From positions 1 to 42,188 of the forward strand of contig CAMKLG010000026.1 of assembly GCA_946413585.1 (NCBI GenBank): 42,188 nt of DNA, read 5' to 3'. The DNA comes from an uncultured Bacteroidales bacterium. GTDB taxonomy: Bacteria > Bacteroidota > Bacteroidia > Bacteroidales > WCHB1-69. The position numbers and the translations under genes are program-made. Of the stretch, positions 6,510 to 14,625 are shown piece by piece (within the stretch, counting starts at the first letter, position 1; every line of letters starts with the position of its first letter). The notes under the pieces were generated by a model. It was not told the DNA's origin. It saw nothing but the letters and a program-made list of their open reading frames with translations, and did not search any database.

Positions 6510-7775
6510 TTACGTGATTATTCGTTTGTCTGATTTCTTCTTCCCCCGCATCAGCCCCCGCCCGATCCGGTTTTTGCCGTTCATCTCCATCACCGCCAAA
6601 ATACCGAAGGCGATGGCCACGGTGACCTTCAATGCCACGAAGCCGGTCCCGACGGCGGCGGAGTATTCGTTGGCGACGATGTTGTAGCTGGTCCAGAAGA
6701 TGCCCGCGCCGGGCACCAGCGGGAAAATGCCACAGATAAGGAACACCGTGACGGGACATTTGCGCAGGATGGACAACAATAACGCCGTGAAGGCGACTTG
6801 CGCGGTGGCGAAGAAGACCACGAAGGGCACCGACAGGTCCGTGTGGCGCACCAAGATGAGGTAAAGCAGCCAGCCCAGCATGCCGCATAATCCGCTGTCG
6901 AGGTAATACTTACGGGGAACACCAAAGAGTACGGCAAAGGCCAACGTGCCGACAAAGGCCGCTATCAGCTGGACGAACATTCCTGCTGTCTCTGGGGCCG
7001 CTGCCAGATTCTCCATGAGTTGCATCTTTCCAGCCACGGTTTCGTCTAAGAGAAAGGCCAATGCCACGCCCATGGCTATGCAAAAGAAGACGAGCAAGGC
7101 ATCCAACAGGCGCGTGATGCCCGCAATGTAGTCCTCGTTGGCGATGTCGCGGATGCCGTTGGTGAAAGGCACTCCCGGTATCAGCGGAATGATGGCCCCG
7201 ATGATCATGTTGCTCAGGTGCGTGCCTAAGCCTAATTTGTACATCACCCCGCAGATCACGGTAGCCAACAAACCGCCCGTGATGTTGCTTGCGATGCGCG
7301 AAAGGTGCTGGGAACCGACATACAGCAGATAGCACCAGAGCACCAGTCCCGCGATAAACGCCACGAGACAGTCAGCAAAACCGCCGCCGAAGATGATGCA
7401 AAAGGCTGCGCTGCCGAACGCCGATGCTGCCACCTGTTCCCATATGGGCTTGTGTCTCATGTCCCGGATTTTTTTCAGTCGCTGTTCCAGTTGCTCCAAA
7501 TCGCACTTGCCTTCTGTCACCTCACGGGATAACTGGTTCACCGCCACCACCTTGTCGAGACTCGCGCCCTTGATGGGGATAAACTTCGTGCGGGCGAACC
7601 CTTTCGCTGTGGCCATGATGCCGTTGCTGAGCACAAAAAAGCTCTCGTCATCTACACCGTAATGTCCGGCGATGCGCCGCATGGTCTCGTCCACGCGCGA
7701 AATCTCCGCCCCGTTCTCCAAGAGGATGCTGCCGGCCTCGTAGGCCAAGTCCATGATTTTGCTGTTGTCGTCCAT
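6510..7775 (-). CDS. Threonine/serine exporter family protein (ThrE-type, fused two-part form)
   Basis: The 421-residue protein joins both halves found separately as YjjP and YjjB in enterics. The N-terminal cytosolic segment (1-115), with ENGAEISRVDETM and the FFVLSNGIMATA block, is the ThrE/DUF1212 hallmark. About five membrane segments follow at 115-260, and a second set of about four to five makes up the ThrE_2-like half (270-405). The C-terminus is basic (KKKSDKR). The family exports small neutral amino acids or, for YjjPB, succinate, so the substrate cannot be chosen from sequence. The start lies 14 nt after the stop of the WG-repeat gene and the stop abuts the ICMT-like gene, suggesting one transcript. 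Confidence 0.88.
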   Translation of the reverse strand: MDDNSKIMDLAYEAGSILLENGAEISRVDETMRRIAGHYGVDDESFFVLSNGIMATAKGFARTKFIPIKGASLDKVVAVNQLSREVTEGKCDLEQLEQRLKKIRDMRHKPIWEQVAASAFGSAAFCIIFGGGFADCLVAFIAGLVLWCYLLYVGSQHLSRIASNITGGLLATVICGVMYKLGLGTHLSNMIIGAIIPLIPGVPFTNGIRDIANEDYIAGITRLLDALLVFFCIAMGVALAFLLDETVAGKMQLMENLAAAPETAGMFVQLIAAFVGTLAFAVLFGVPRKYYLDSGLCGMLGWLLYLILVRHTDLSVPFVVFFATAQVAFTALLLSILRKCPVTVFLICGIFPLVPGAGIFWTSYNIVANEYSAAVGTGFVALKVTVAIAFGILAVMEMNGKNRIGRGLMRGKKKSDKRIIT

Positions 7776-7789
7776 AGTCTGTCGTATTT

Positions 7790-9217
7790 TTATCTCCGCT
7801 TCTCATGCCACTCCCGAAGCTTTTGCATCTCCTCCTCCGTGAAGGTGCTGTTTCCGTAGCGGTCGATGAAACCTCTGAGACCCTTCCAGGAGTCTGGCGG
7901 ATAGCCCCCCACCATAAACCAACCGTTCGCTTTTGGCGAAGTGATATAAGCGTATGGTCCTGAGATTATTAACTGGCCTTGCTCATCAATCAGGGTGGTT
8001 TGGCCGTCACCCGTATTCACATATCCATACCCATCTCCTCCAAATATCGGAGTTTCATATTGGCACGGCACAATCAGTTCAAAGTTTCGGTTGACGAATC
8101 CCCACTTGCCGTTGCGCTTCACAGGAATCATGGAGATGTAGGGCATTAGTTCCTCCTCATACTCCATTCCTTCAAATGCATCCACCTTTCTGCCTTGTCG
8201 ATCGTAGATATCGCATGTCGCGTTCCAATCCTGATCACGATTCAGTATCGCAATGCGCTCGCCGGATTCACTTAGGATACAGTCGTCAAAGGAAGAAACC
8301 AGAATTTCCCCTTTTCTGTTGAGTAACTGACTTTTTTCCCCTGGAATTACAAGTTCAATAATATCCGATTTTGGAAAAAAACACAGGTATGATGCTTTGT
8401 AAAGGAAAGGGACCACCACATTGTTCGCCGAATCCACCACGCCCCACTTTCCTCCCTGACGTGCAGCGAAATAGCCCATATCCGAGCCCCAAATCATTTC
8501 GTACTTGCATGGGATGATTTCCTGTCCTGTGACAGAAAGCACACCGTATAAGTCTTGCCTTTCTGCTTTAAGATAATGATCGTTGTAAGCGTACAAGAGA
8601 TTATAGACAAAAGGTATCACGGTGTCGCCGTGATGGTTGACTGCACCGGCAACCTTTTCATTCCTTTTTTCAATGATAAAAAGGTCTGGACCGGCTATTC
8701 TCACCTGGTCATACTGGCAGGGCAGTATCTCGCGACCAGTAGAATCCACCACACCCTCTTTTCCGTCCATATCTGTTAATACGATCATCCCGTACTCAAA
8801 AAAGTCATCAACCTCCTCCACATCGTACCATACCCTGCCGTCATATTTCGGGGGTATCACCCATTCCAGTTTCCGGTTCATGAAGCCTAAAAGGCTATCT
8901 TTCATCACGAAGATCAGGTCGGAATGCTCTTGGAAAAGGATGTCGCTGTACTCGCAGGGTAAAATCTGTCTCCCATAATCGTCAATAATGCCAAAACGGT
9001 TTGGCCATGCTTTCTTTGCATTATCGTCCGAGCGTACACACACGATTATCCAGCCGTGGCGGTCGAGGTAATCGAAGTAATCGTATTTCCGGAGAGAGTC
9101 GCCGAGTTGCTGCAGCCGTGCCTTGCTCTCTTCGGGCGGCAGCGGTGCAGTCGGTTTTGTCTGCGCCCATGAGAGGAATGGGAGCAGAAGGATTGCGATG
9201 ATGAGGGTGCGGTTCAT
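7790..9217 (-). CDS. Exported WG-repeat protein, short paralogue
   Basis: I place the start at the ATG at 9217 (MNRTLIIAILLL...) rather than 12 codons upstream. It gives a normal signal peptide ending SWAQ, and the paralogue at 9889-11667 starts at the same place. The mature protein consists of WG-type beta repeats of the form G(V/I)VDxxGxxILPCxYD, seen at least five times (for example FGIIDDYGRQILPCEY, GVVDSTGREILPCQY and GFVNRNFELIVPCQY). Such repeats form beta-propeller-like or beta-solenoid binding surfaces and carry no known enzyme activity. The C-terminus stops at TFTEEEMQKLREWHEKRR, without the TonB domain of the paralogue. ThrE-like gene follows after 14 nt. Periplasmic or surface location is inferred. 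Confidence 0.88.
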   Translation of the reverse strand: MNRTLIIAILLLPFLSWAQTKPTAPLPPEESKARLQQLGDSLRKYDYFDYLDRHGWIIVCVRSDDNAKKAWPNRFGIIDDYGRQILPCEYSDILFQEHSDLIFVMKDSLLGFMNRKLEWVIPPKYDGRVWYDVEEVDDFFEYGMIVLTDMDGKEGVVDSTGREILPCQYDQVRIAGPDLFIIEKRNEKVAGAVNHHGDTVIPFVYNLLYAYNDHYLKAERQDLYGVLSVTGQEIIPCKYEMIWGSDMGYFAARQGGKWGVVDSANNVVVPFLYKASYLCFFPKSDIIELVIPGEKSQLLNRKGEILVSSFDDCILSESGERIAILNRDQDWNATCDIYDRQGRKVDAFEGMEYEEELMPYISMIPVKRNGKWGFVNRNFELIVPCQYETPIFGGDGYGYVNTGDGQTTLIDEQGQLIISGPYAYITSPKANGWFMVGGYPPDSWKGLRGFIDRYGNSTFTEEEMQKLREWHEKRR

Positions 9218-9231
9218 GATGGGTGATCTAA

Positions 9232-9300
9232 GGTGATTATCTCCGCGTATCACACGGATCTACACGTATTAATCTGCGTTAATCTGCGAGTTCTGCGGGA
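9232..9300. repeat. Phrase-like intergenic repeat with ATCTGCGTTA/ATCTGCGAG words
   Basis: The spacer reads as successive degenerate words ATCTCCGCG, ATCACACGGATCT, TTAATCTGCG, TTAATCTGCG and AGTTCTGCGGG. This low-complexity pattern has no open frame of its own. Words such as ctccgcgttatttacactgattt also appear near 24675-24698, suggesting a dispersed family. Confidence 0.5.
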
Positions 9301-9307
9301 GAAAAGC

Positions 9308-9799
9308 TTATTCCGGCAACGACTTGGCCAGATAGGACTTCAGCGTCCCTTTGTCGCGCATCTTGAGGAACTGCTCCGCACCTTTGTCTTTTCCAAGCTC
9401 TTTCTTGTACTTCACATAGTAATCAAGCGCAGTGTTCACACCGGCAAAACAGCCTTCCAGCTGGCTGTCATCCTTCTGTTGGATGGCATACTGTCCCCAG
9501 CCACCGAGGAACAGTAACAGGAGGTTTCCGTCCTCGAATTTCATCACATCGGTGTTCAGCACCATGTGTACATCGGGGGTGCCGGAGAGCCACCATAGCG
9601 CGTATGATGCTATATCCTTACGCTGCGCATCGCTCGGGGAATGGGTTTTCAACCAGTCGATGCAGTTCATGGCAGCTTCCGTGTATTTGGCATACTCGGA
9701 CTTTTCAATGTCACCGGGAATTTCCGGGACAACAAACTTCTGTGCGCTCACGCTTTGCGCGAGGAGCAGGCTGAAAATGATAACGGCAATTTTTTTCAT
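9308..9799 (-). CDS. Small exported hypothetical protein between the two WG-repeat genes
   Basis: The 163-residue product begins with a clear signal peptide (MKKIAVIIFSLLLAQSVSAQ, cleavage after AQ). The mature part is mostly helical, with two cues for pairs of packed helices: AMNCIDWLKTHSPSD and CFAGVNTALDYYVKYKKE. I do not recognise the family and see no catalytic motif. Spacers of about 90 nt separate it from both WG-repeat neighbours on the same strand. It has probably moved or been duplicated with them, but no second copy is present in the window. Periplasmic localisation is inferred from the signal peptide. Confidence 0.78.
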   Translation of the reverse strand: MKKIAVIIFSLLLAQSVSAQKFVVPEIPGDIEKSEYAKYTEAAMNCIDWLKTHSPSDAQRKDIASYALWWLSGTPDVHMVLNTDVMKFEDGNLLLLFLGGWGQYAIQQKDDSQLEGCFAGVNTALDYYVKYKKELGKDKGAEQFLKMRDKGTLKSYLAKSLPE

Positions 9800-9888
9800 A
9801 TCAAGAATTTTTTGGGTTTATACTATTATGATGCAAAAAAGTCAAAAGGTTGCAGTTGAGTTGAAAATTTTTAGCGCAAATAGAATGA

Positions 9889-11667
9889 TTACTTGCCCGC
9901 ATCCTCTTCTTTGTCACCTCGGAACGTGACAGGCACCTGCATGAAGCAGCGGACGGGCAATCCTTGATTTGTGCCGGGCTTCCACTTTGGCATCTGTTTG
10001 AGGACGCGGACCACCTCTTCGTCGCAGGAGGGGAAGAGCGGCACTTTGATGGTGACTTGTCCGACCTGTCCGTCCTTTTCCACCGAAAACTCGGCGAGCA
10101 CCGTGCCGGAGATATCGTTGCTGCTGGCGTCCTGAGGATACTGTATCGTTCTCGCGAGATAGGCATTCAGGGAATCTGGACCACCGGGGAATTCGGGCCA
10201 AGTCTCTAACAACCGGGGTAAATCCCTTTCATTCTCAAACAATTCCTCATATGATCCTTTTATTTGAAGTAGATCCCTTTCTGTAAAAGTGCTGTTGCCG
10301 TAACGGTCAATGAAACCTATCAAGCCTTCCAAGTAGATGGGAGATATAGGATAGGACTCGACCTGAAACCAGCCGTTCACGGAAGGGCAAATCCATTGGT
10401 AAGGGCCTTTTATTAGCGGTTCGCCCTGCTCGTCAAAAAGAACCAAAGGAAGATCGGTGGCTGTGGAGGTGGCGTAACCGTAGCCGTAATCGCCGCTTAC
10501 AGGGCTGTCATACAAGCACGGTACAACCAGTTGAAAGTCGCGGTTGACGAATCCCCATTTGCCATTGCGGTTTACAGGGATCATGGTTTTGTCATTCACC
10601 CATTTGGAACCGACAAATTCGATGTTGTTGTAAGCATCTACCATTTTGCCATTGCGGTCATATATTTTGCAAAACAAGTGGTCTTGTGTGGATGTGTTTT
10701 CACCCCAAACCGCAATTTGTTTGCCAGAGATACCCGGAATACTGTATTCGTATGAGGGAACTAACACTTTGCCGTTTTTGTCGAGCAATTGTCTTCTGCC
10801 GTTCTCCTGCAATAACTCAAACATATCTAACTTACTGATAATATGTATGTTTTGTGCTGGCATAAACGGAACTACAAGATTATTCAACGAATCCACCACA
10901 CCCCATTTGCCGTTTTGTTTCACAGCGAAAAGTCCTTTCTCATAATTCCAAATCTGTTCATATACAAAAGGAAGGATTTCCTGTCCAGAGGTTGTGATTA
11001 CCCCATATAAACCTTTTTTTTTCGCTTCAATATACTGGTCTCCAAGAAAATGCAGATGTTCATATACAAACGGAATCATAATGTGGCGGCGTCTGTTGAG
11101 TGCTCCGTAACGATTCTCATAATAGGTCAAAAGCAGATTTTGTCCGGCAATTTCCACCCAATTGTATTGGCAGGGCAGTATCTCGCGACCTGCAGAATCC
11201 ACAACGCCATACTTCTGAGTTAGGTCAGACGTCACCAACATCCCATATTGGAAATAGTCGTCACACTCCATAGAGCACCAGTCTTCTGCTTCGAATTTTG
11301 GCGGTATCACCCATTGCAGCTGCCGGTTCATGAAGCCTGCCGAGTGACTATTCTTCGCCACCATAATCAGGTCGGAATGCTTTTGAAAACGGATGCAATA
11401 GTACTCGCACGGCAGAACAATCTGCCCTTTGTCGTTAATGATTCCATAATCAGACGAATAGATGCGATGATTGGTTTTCGTCACTTTCTCCACCACCATC
11501 CAACCGTGTCGGTCGAAGTTTTTAAATCCATCGTATCTCCCCAAAGAATCTCCGAGCTGCTGCAGCCGCGCCTTGCTCTCTTCGGGCGGCAACGGTGCAG
11601 TAGGCTTTGTCTGCGCCCACGCCAGCAGCGGGAGCAATAAGATTGCGATGATGAGGGTGCGGTTCAT
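9889..11667 (-). CDS. Exported WG-repeat protein with a TonB-type C-terminal domain, long paralogue
   Basis: This 592-residue protein starts with the same signal peptide as its neighbour (MNRTLIIAILLLPLLAWAQ). About seven WG-type repeats follow (for example YGVVDSAGREILPCQY, YGVITTSGQEILPFVY and WGFVNRDFQLVVPCLY). From about residue 490 it has a TonB C-terminal domain: WPEFPGGPDSLNAYLARTI, then a segment with ISGTVLAEFSVEKDGQV, and finally MPKWKPGTNQGLPV and VPVTF. In Bacteroidota such domains occur on many exported proteins outside classical TonB and may bind outer-membrane partners or cell-wall material. No TonB-like N-terminal transmembrane anchor is present apart from the cleavable signal. 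The fusion suggests a periplasmic adaptor. DNA at the 5' end is nearly identical to the short paralogue, pointing to recent duplication or gene conversion. Confidence 0.9.
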   Translation of the reverse strand: MNRTLIIAILLLPLLAWAQTKPTAPLPPEESKARLQQLGDSLGRYDGFKNFDRHGWMVVEKVTKTNHRIYSSDYGIINDKGQIVLPCEYYCIRFQKHSDLIMVAKNSHSAGFMNRQLQWVIPPKFEAEDWCSMECDDYFQYGMLVTSDLTQKYGVVDSAGREILPCQYNWVEIAGQNLLLTYYENRYGALNRRRHIMIPFVYEHLHFLGDQYIEAKKKGLYGVITTSGQEILPFVYEQIWNYEKGLFAVKQNGKWGVVDSLNNLVVPFMPAQNIHIISKLDMFELLQENGRRQLLDKNGKVLVPSYEYSIPGISGKQIAVWGENTSTQDHLFCKIYDRNGKMVDAYNNIEFVGSKWVNDKTMIPVNRNGKWGFVNRDFQLVVPCLYDSPVSGDYGYGYATSTATDLPLVLFDEQGEPLIKGPYQWICPSVNGWFQVESYPISPIYLEGLIGFIDRYGNSTFTERDLLQIKGSYEELFENERDLPRLLETWPEFPGGPDSLNAYLARTIQYPQDASSNDISGTVLAEFSVEKDGQVGQVTIKVPLFPSCDEEVVRVLKQMPKWKPGTNQGLPVRCFMQVPVTFRGDKEEDAGK

Positions 11668-11701
11668 GAGGGTTTATTACTGAAATTACGCTCAATAACG
11701 G

Positions 11702-12103
11702 TTAAATCAATGTTAAAGTGCTGAATGTCTTGGCGAAACTTGTCACGCCTTCTTGAATTCGCAGTTTCGTTTTGGGTGATGGTTTGCGGTAGCCAGTTAC
11801 ATAATGGCTCAATTGTTTGCAATTTATGCCGGTGGCTTTTGAGAGTCCTGTGAGTGTGAACGGTGAATATTTGAGAAAAGAGACAGTGTCGAAGACATAT
11901 TCGAATTCTAAATTGTCAAAATCGAAAGATTTTCCGGCGGCGGCAAATTCCTGCTTCATCTCTTCTTTACATTTGAGAAAATCGCTTTTTGCCTCCTCGA
12001 TAGTCTTCCCTTGACCGAGCAGCATGAAATCCAACGATTCGTCATCCGTGTAGATATCGTAATCCAAATCCTTTCCTGTTTCTATTATTGCTTTGACCTT
12101 CAT
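11702..12103 (-). CDS. hicB: HicB-family antitoxin with C-terminal helix-turn-helix
   Basis: The 133-residue protein has a degenerate RNase-H-like HicB fold at 1-60 (YDIYTDDESLDFMLLGQGKTIEEAKSDF, the usual GxGxTxxEA pattern). A helix-turn-helix follows at about 82-125 (LTGLSKATGINCKQLSHYV and a TGYRKPSP segment). HicB antitoxins bind and neutralise the HicA ribonuclease and repress their own promoter through the DNA-binding tail. Its toxin partner lies 18 nt upstream, as expected for a hicAB operon, but carries an in-frame stop. The antitoxin frame itself is intact. It may persist as a repressor or as protection against a related toxin. Confidence 0.85.
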   Translation of the reverse strand: MKVKAIIETGKDLDYDIYTDDESLDFMLLGQGKTIEEAKSDFLKCKEEMKQEFAAAGKSFDFDNLEFEYVFDTVSFLKYSPFTLTGLSKATGINCKQLSHYVTGYRKPSPKTKLRIQEGVTSFAKTFSTLTLI

Positions 12104-12121
12104 ATTTATAGTTTTATTTCA

Positions 12122-12307
12122 TTATAAATTCACTCCTGCCATTTTGAGAATTTTGCTCAATGTTCCGGTTTTCACTTCCTGTGACTTGTGATGCCCCGTT
12201 TTGAACATTTTCTATGTAATTGGGCTATACCATATAGGATGATCGCTGTTGTCAATAGGGTAACATCCTGCTTTTCTCAATTTCTTTTCAAGTTCTGAAT
12301 ACTTCAT
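12122..12307 (-). pseudogene. hicA: HicA toxin gene interrupted by an in-frame amber codon
   Basis: Minus-strand translation from the ATG at 12307 gives MKYSELEKKLRKAGCYPID and IWYSPIT, then a TAG at 12212-12214 (codon 32). The same frame continues KMFKTGHHKSQEVKTGTLS and ends ILKMAGVNL before TAA at 12122. The full length, 61 codons, fits a HicA double-stranded-RNA-binding-fold ribonuclease. The region after the stop contains the histidines and the TGTLxxILKxAG motif of the family, which carry the catalytic centre. The truncated 31-residue product cannot be an active toxin. The promoter TATCTTTG at 12331-12338 remains, so the antitoxin can still be transcribed. It is too short to be recognised by ordinary ORF calling. 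Confidence 0.82.
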
Positions 12308-12330
12308 TTTCACTGATTAATTTAACGCGG

Positions 12331-12338
12331 CAAAGATA
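12331..12338 (-). promoter_or_regulatory. -7 element of the hicAB promoter
   Basis: The minus strand reads TATCTTTG, a strong match to the Bacteroidota -7 consensus, 24 nt before the hicA start codon. The remaining spacer up to the nitroreductase gene is A/T-rich with no other feature. Confidence 0.5.
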
Positions 12339-12360
12339 GAAAAAAAACTAACATACAGGG

Positions 12361-13524
12361 CTACCGCCTTCTCGCGCTCACAATTTTCCCGATATATTCG
12401 TGGTGGACGCCGGCGGGGAAGTTTTCGTAACGTTTGCGCGGGATTTCCTCGAACCCTCTTTGATCGAACGGACCGCGGTACATGATTTCGCATTCATACA
12501 CTTCACGAGCCTCCAAGTAGTAAGGTGTACCATGCTCAGTATAAGCTACATGCAAGCCCAATGCCGCAGCCTTGTCGCCGTCGCGGCCGCTGTGCGTACC
12601 CATGTACTCGAGCACGTCTTTGCGATCCTCGTCGAAGACCATCACGGTGAAGTACTGATAACGCTCCATGAACTCGTAAGTATAGCGGGCGGGTGCCACA
12701 TACACGGTGATGGTGCTGAGGTTGTGCTGCCAAATGTTGCCCAACGCGCCCCAGCCGATGGTCATCGCATTGTGACGACGCACATCGCCGGAAGCCAACA
12801 GCAGTCCGTTGCCCTTGAACCATACAAACGGATTGATGTTTGCCGATTTTGTGTAGTCAAATTCCACGAAATCAGACTCTTGGATAGGACGATTCTCGAC
12901 CTCGGGCTGTTTTCCGCCATACGTGTTATAGGAGATATTTTCGGGTTTCCACTTGTCTTTGGGTTTGTTCTCGCCGGCGGGGTAGCCAATGACGATGGTG
13001 TTGAGCGGGATGAGGGTTTCGGGCAACTTCAGGATGGCGGAGACATCCTTGCAACGATTCTGATCAGGGTAGGTCCCTGTCCAAACGGCTCCGAGTCCCA
13101 ACGCATTGGCAGCCAACAAGATGTTCTCGGTGGCGGCGGAGCAATCCTGTACCCAGAACTCGCGGGCATCGCCGTTGAGAGCTTTCTTCAAATCGCCACA
13201 CACCACGATGGCAAGGGGTGCTTTCGCAGCCATGCCCGCATAAGGGTTGGCCTTGGCCAGCGCTTTCAGCTGCACCTTGTCGGTGACGACCACGAAATGC
13301 CACGGTTGACGGTTCACGGCGGAGGGAGCCGCCATACCCGCCCGCAGCAACTGCTCGATCACCGACGCATCCACGGGCTTGTCCAAATAGCTGCGCACGG
13401 ATGTCCGCGTGGCGATATTGTCTAATACCGCGTTATGGATATTGCCCGTATTTTGGGCGTTTGCATCGGTTCCCGCGGTTAAAATAGTCGTAAAAACCAA
13501 AATGGCCATAATATGTTTTTTCAT
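12361..13524 (-). CDS. Exported nitroreductase fused to a flavin-reductase-like domain
   Basis: The 387-residue protein has a signal peptide (MKKHIMAILVFTTILTAGTDANAQ), then a nitroreductase domain (about 30-205) with RTSVRSYLDKPV, APSAVNRQPWHFVVV and NALGLGAVWTGTYP, the FMN-binding pattern of the family. From about 235 there is a flavin-reductase-like FMN-binding split barrel (ASGDVRRHNAMTIGWGALG to the end). Two FMN-binding folds in one exported chain are unusual, since both families are mostly cytosolic. Electron donors would have to be different in the periplasm, or the flavin may be delivered by an ApbE-type route; this is inference. No covalent flavinylation motif is evident. A 341-residue open frame on the other strand is a shadow of this GC-rich gene. 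Confidence 0.85.
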   Translation of the reverse strand: MKKHIMAILVFTTILTAGTDANAQNTGNIHNAVLDNIATRTSVRSYLDKPVDASVIEQLLRAGMAAPSAVNRQPWHFVVVTDKVQLKALAKANPYAGMAAKAPLAIVVCGDLKKALNGDAREFWVQDCSAATENILLAANALGLGAVWTGTYPDQNRCKDVSAILKLPETLIPLNTIVIGYPAGENKPKDKWKPENISYNTYGGKQPEVENRPIQESDFVEFDYTKSANINPFVWFKGNGLLLASGDVRRHNAMTIGWGALGNIWQHNLSTITVYVAPARYTYEFMERYQYFTVMVFDEDRKDVLEYMGTHSGRDGDKAAALGLHVAYTEHGTPYYLEAREVYECEIMYRGPFDQRGFEEIPRKRYENFPAGVHHEYIGKIVSARRR

Positions 13525-13547
13525 CTTTTTGAATATTTTTTAAGCTG

Positions 13548-13555
13548 CAAAATTA
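13548..13555 (-). promoter_or_regulatory. -7 element of the nitroreductase-fusion promoter
   Basis: TAATTTTG on the minus strand fits TAnnTTTG and lies 24 nt before the start codon at 13524. A -33 box is not clear. Confidence 0.4.
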
Positions 13556-13628
13556 CAAAATTACGAATAAACTGGATTGTTATATAAACGATATGCGCAT
13601 CTCCTCACAAACGAGACATCTCCTCGTG

Positions 13629-14624
13629 CTACTGTTGTCCCAAAAATCTTAAAAACTCCGTCATAATCTTCGGCATAGGATATTTGGCAAGGGTGGAAAA
13701 ATCTACAACCTTTTGGTTGTCAGATGCTTTCGGAAACTTTGCAACGGACTTGACATAAAAGTCCGCGTGTATGATTTGGTGGCTGAGCACTTCGCGAAGA
13801 CGGACAGTAGGCTCTCCGAAGGAGTTGTCCTCCCCAGCGGTTTCCACAAGCGGAAACTGATACATGTTCTTCCAGATGTCGGAGCCGGTGCGCCGTTCGA
13901 TAATGGTCTGGTTGTCAGAAATATAGACAGTGTAGTGAAAAAAACGGTGCCGCTGCTCTGTCTTTTTCTTCTTCACAGGCAACACTTCCGTAAGCTGGTT
14001 TTTCAACGCGTAACAGTTTGTGGCAAAGGGACATTCGCTGCATTTCGGATTTTTCGGGGTGCAGTGCGTTGCCCCAAAGTCCATGGCAGCTTGGTTGAAG
14101 ATGCCGGGGTTGTTGCGGTCAATGTGCGTCTCGCAGATTTCCGTAATCCGCTTTACCACAGCAGGTTGCGATATATCGTCACATACACCGAAGATGCGAC
14201 TGACAATGCGAATCACGTTGCCATCTACAGCAGGGTAAGGCTGATGGAAAGCGATGGAGGCAATAGCTGCAGCGGTATATGGTCCAATTCCTTTGAGTGC
14301 CAAGATGTTATCGTAGTCATTGGGAAACTTTCCGCCGTGCCGCGACATGATTTCCTGCGCGGCAGCGTGCATATTGCGGGCGCGAGAGTAGTAGCCTAAT
14401 CCTTGCCACACTCGCAGCACCTTTTCTTCTTCAGCCTCTGCTAACGCTTTGACATTCGGAAAGTTATCGATAAATTGCAAATAATAATCCCAACCCTGCT
14501 GCACGCGGGTTTGCTGCAGAATGATTTCGGAAACCCATATCTTGTAGGGGTCGGCTTCGCCGCGCCAGGGCAAGTCACGCTGGTGCTCTTCGTACCAACC
14601 GATAAGCGTGTCGGCGAATGCCAT
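13629..14624 (-). CDS. mutY: A/G-specific adenine glycosylase
   Basis: MutY removes adenine mispaired with 8-oxoguanine. The 331-residue protein shows catalytic Glu33 in WVSEIILQQTRV, the helix-hairpin-helix LKGIGPYTAAA (110-120), catalytic Asp134 in PAVDGNVIRI and the four cysteines of the [4Fe-4S] loop (C188, C195, C198, C204; C-X6-C-X2-C-X5-C). The C-terminal part (about 225-325) matches the NUDIX-like 8-oxoG recognition domain, though shorter than in E. coli (RRTGSDIWKNMYQFPLVE). It begins 1 nt after the stop of the OmpA-like lipoprotein gene, so the two genes are probably translationally coupled. Confidence 0.95.
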   Translation of the reverse strand: MAFADTLIGWYEEHQRDLPWRGEADPYKIWVSEIILQQTRVQQGWDYYLQFIDNFPNVKALAEAEEEKVLRVWQGLGYYSRARNMHAAAQEIMSRHGGKFPNDYDNILALKGIGPYTAAAIASIAFHQPYPAVDGNVIRIVSRIFGVCDDISQPAVVKRITEICETHIDRNNPGIFNQAAMDFGATHCTPKNPKCSECPFATNCYALKNQLTEVLPVKKKKTEQRHRFFHYTVYISDNQTIIERRTGSDIWKNMYQFPLVETAGEDNSFGEPTVRLREVLSHQIIHADFYVKSVAKFPKASDNQKVVDFSTLAKYPMPKIMTEFLRFLGQQ

Positions 14625-14625
14625 G

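Noticed and set aside
12212-12214. TAG recoded as an amino acid in hicA, implying a non-standard genetic code
   Set aside because: TAG is used as a normal terminal stop for other genes in the window (for example valS at 34623-34625), so the code is standard here and the codon is a knock-out.
12400-13425. A 341-residue plus-strand open frame opposite the nitroreductase fusion
   Set aside because: It is the antisense shadow of a GC-rich gene with recognised domains on the other strand. No promoter or family match was seen.
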